Source: Spirochaetaceae bacterium (lineage in GTDB: Bacteria; Spirochaetota; Spirochaetia; Treponematales; Breznakiellaceae). From it: DNA of 13,324 bases. How positions within the stretch are numbered: the first letter of the stretch is position 1; each line of letters begins with the position of its first letter. The stretch is taken from the NCBI GenBank assembly GCA_031284645.1, contig JAITXS010000088.1, forward strand, positions 1-13,324, read 5' to 3'. The notes beneath the pieces were generated by a model. The model did no database searches, was not told the DNA's origin, and saw nothing but the letters and a program-made list of their open reading frames with translations. This document shows positions 12,821-13,324 of this stretch, piece by piece. Position numbers and translations under genes: made by a program.

Positions 12821-13324
12821 ATTGTTAACCTCCGTAGAGTTTTCTTCTAAAAAATCTTTTAAAATACCATGTTCCATACACCAGTTTACGGCTTTTCCAA
12901 GCGCTTTTTCAAGGCGTTCCGTACTCCCTAAACCCTCCATTCCCTCAAACTCCGCATGAAACTCACGAGCTTTGGCAACCAGTGTTTCATATTCATCCAG
13001 CGTTTTACACTTTCCCGCAAGATAGGAGTTTTTGCCTTTGTTAATGTTATACACACTTACGTTTAACTCTAAAGCAGGTTCACCGGTATTTTTTTCGGTA
13101 AAAGCATCCGAAAGTTTCAACTCTCCCTTTTCAGGATACTCGTCCGGGCCGTTGTACAGGACATAGAATTCAGGACGGGGGATCTTTAATAATGTGCGCC
13201 GGTAGATTGCCTGTTTATCCTTGATTATTTTCTCGTAAATCCGTGTTGCATAGCCCAGAATACGCAGCGGCATATTCGGACTTATCGTAGACTGGTGCTC
13301 AATGAGGACGATGATTTTATTGCC
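12545..13324 (-). CDS. Rpn-family nuclease, second copy, 5' end beyond the window
   Basis: The visible 259 residues start at the position equal to residue 62 of the first copy (GNKIIVLIEHQ), so about 61 N-terminal residues, including the first catalytic Asp, lie outside. LIEHQ keeps the Glu and Gln of the active site. The two proteins differ at only a few positions up to the repeat segment (for example YRRTLLK for YRCTLLK, ENKS for KNNS-type changes near the end). After that point the charged GI(E/D)xGI repeats are about 12 residues longer here. The gene appears intact. It lies in the same orientation as the first copy, about 11.5 kb away, and its end is embedded in the same satellite. The first in-window ATG (13273) is internal, not the start. 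Confidence 0.9.
   Translation of the reverse strand, partial: GNKIIVLIEHQSTISPNMPLRILGYATRIYEKIIKDKQAIYRRTLLKIPRPEFYVLYNGPDEYPEKGELKLSDAFTEKNTGEPALELNVSVYNINKGKNSYLAGKCKTLDEYETLVAKAREFHAEFEGMEGLGSTERLEKALGKAVNWCMEHGILKDFLEENSTEVNNMLFTEWNWDDALEVAREEGRDEGIEVGIEKGIDRGIEVGINRGIEKGREEGIEVGIEKGIDRFYDLLEQGYTPKAAKEMLKNKSRVIGARV
12635..12772 (-). repeat. In-frame 12-nt repeat tract of the second rpn gene
   Basis: This is the same 12-nt unit family as in the first copy but longer and reordered: protein pattern GIEV-GIEK-GIDR-GIEV-GINR-GIEK-GREE-GIEV-GIEK-GIDR. It shows that the tract changes by whole units. Confidence 0.8.

Overview
The window looks like a chromosomal stretch from a spirochaete, most probably a Treponema-like bacterium. 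This is inferred from the fliW-csrA pair, the spirochaete-style S21 protein, the degenerate cytidylate-kinase-like protein and the Rpn-family genes with G/C-rich satellites. No rRNA or other taxonomic marker is present, so the assignment is tentative. Strong GGAGG-type ribosome binding sites precede most genes. No tRNA, rRNA, CRISPR array or insertion-sequence transposase with terminal repeats was seen.

Layout. The left edge (1-1340) holds a complete Rpn-family (PD-(D/E)XK) gene on the minus strand, bracketed by intergenic repeats made of GGGTA-like units that fold back on C-rich mirror arms. After it come a small two-helix membrane protein with its own promoter, then (minus strand) an archaeal-type aspartyl-tRNA synthetase and rpsU. 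Divergent from rpsU is the overlapping pair fliW-csrA, the post-transcriptional control module for flagellin. Next, all on the plus strand, are a sodium/alanine symporter (AGCS) followed closely by a nicotinamidase, then a FabG-type reductase closely followed by a small TSCPD protein. A tRNA-dihydrouridine synthase lies convergent to these on the minus strand. Divergent from it is a large M16 metalloprotease lipoprotein, whose stop codon overlaps the start of a cytidylate-kinase-like protein with a BON-like tail. The right edge (12391-13324) repeats the left edge: G/C-rich repeats, then a second Rpn gene in the same orientation, cut by the window end.

How the genes relate. The core is ordinary housekeeping: translation (aspS, rpsU, dus), motility control (fliW, csrA), NAD salvage (pncA), lipid or acyl reduction (fabG) and envelope proteolysis (M16). 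The accessory signal is the pair of Rpn genes with their repeats. Inside both copies a perfect GGAGG site sits 8 nt before an in-frame ATG that would make only the C-terminal 79 or 91 residues, while the complete copy's own start has a poor site. This matches the architecture described for E. coli rpn genes, where a small intragenic protein neutralises the full-length nuclease in anti-phage defence. In addition, the repeat itself encodes the last eight Rpn codons and the stop, so gene and satellite look like one composite unit. A second point of interest is the aspartyl-tRNA synthetase, which carries the His/Pro pair known from non-discriminating enzymes and so predicts Asn-tRNA formation by transamidation.
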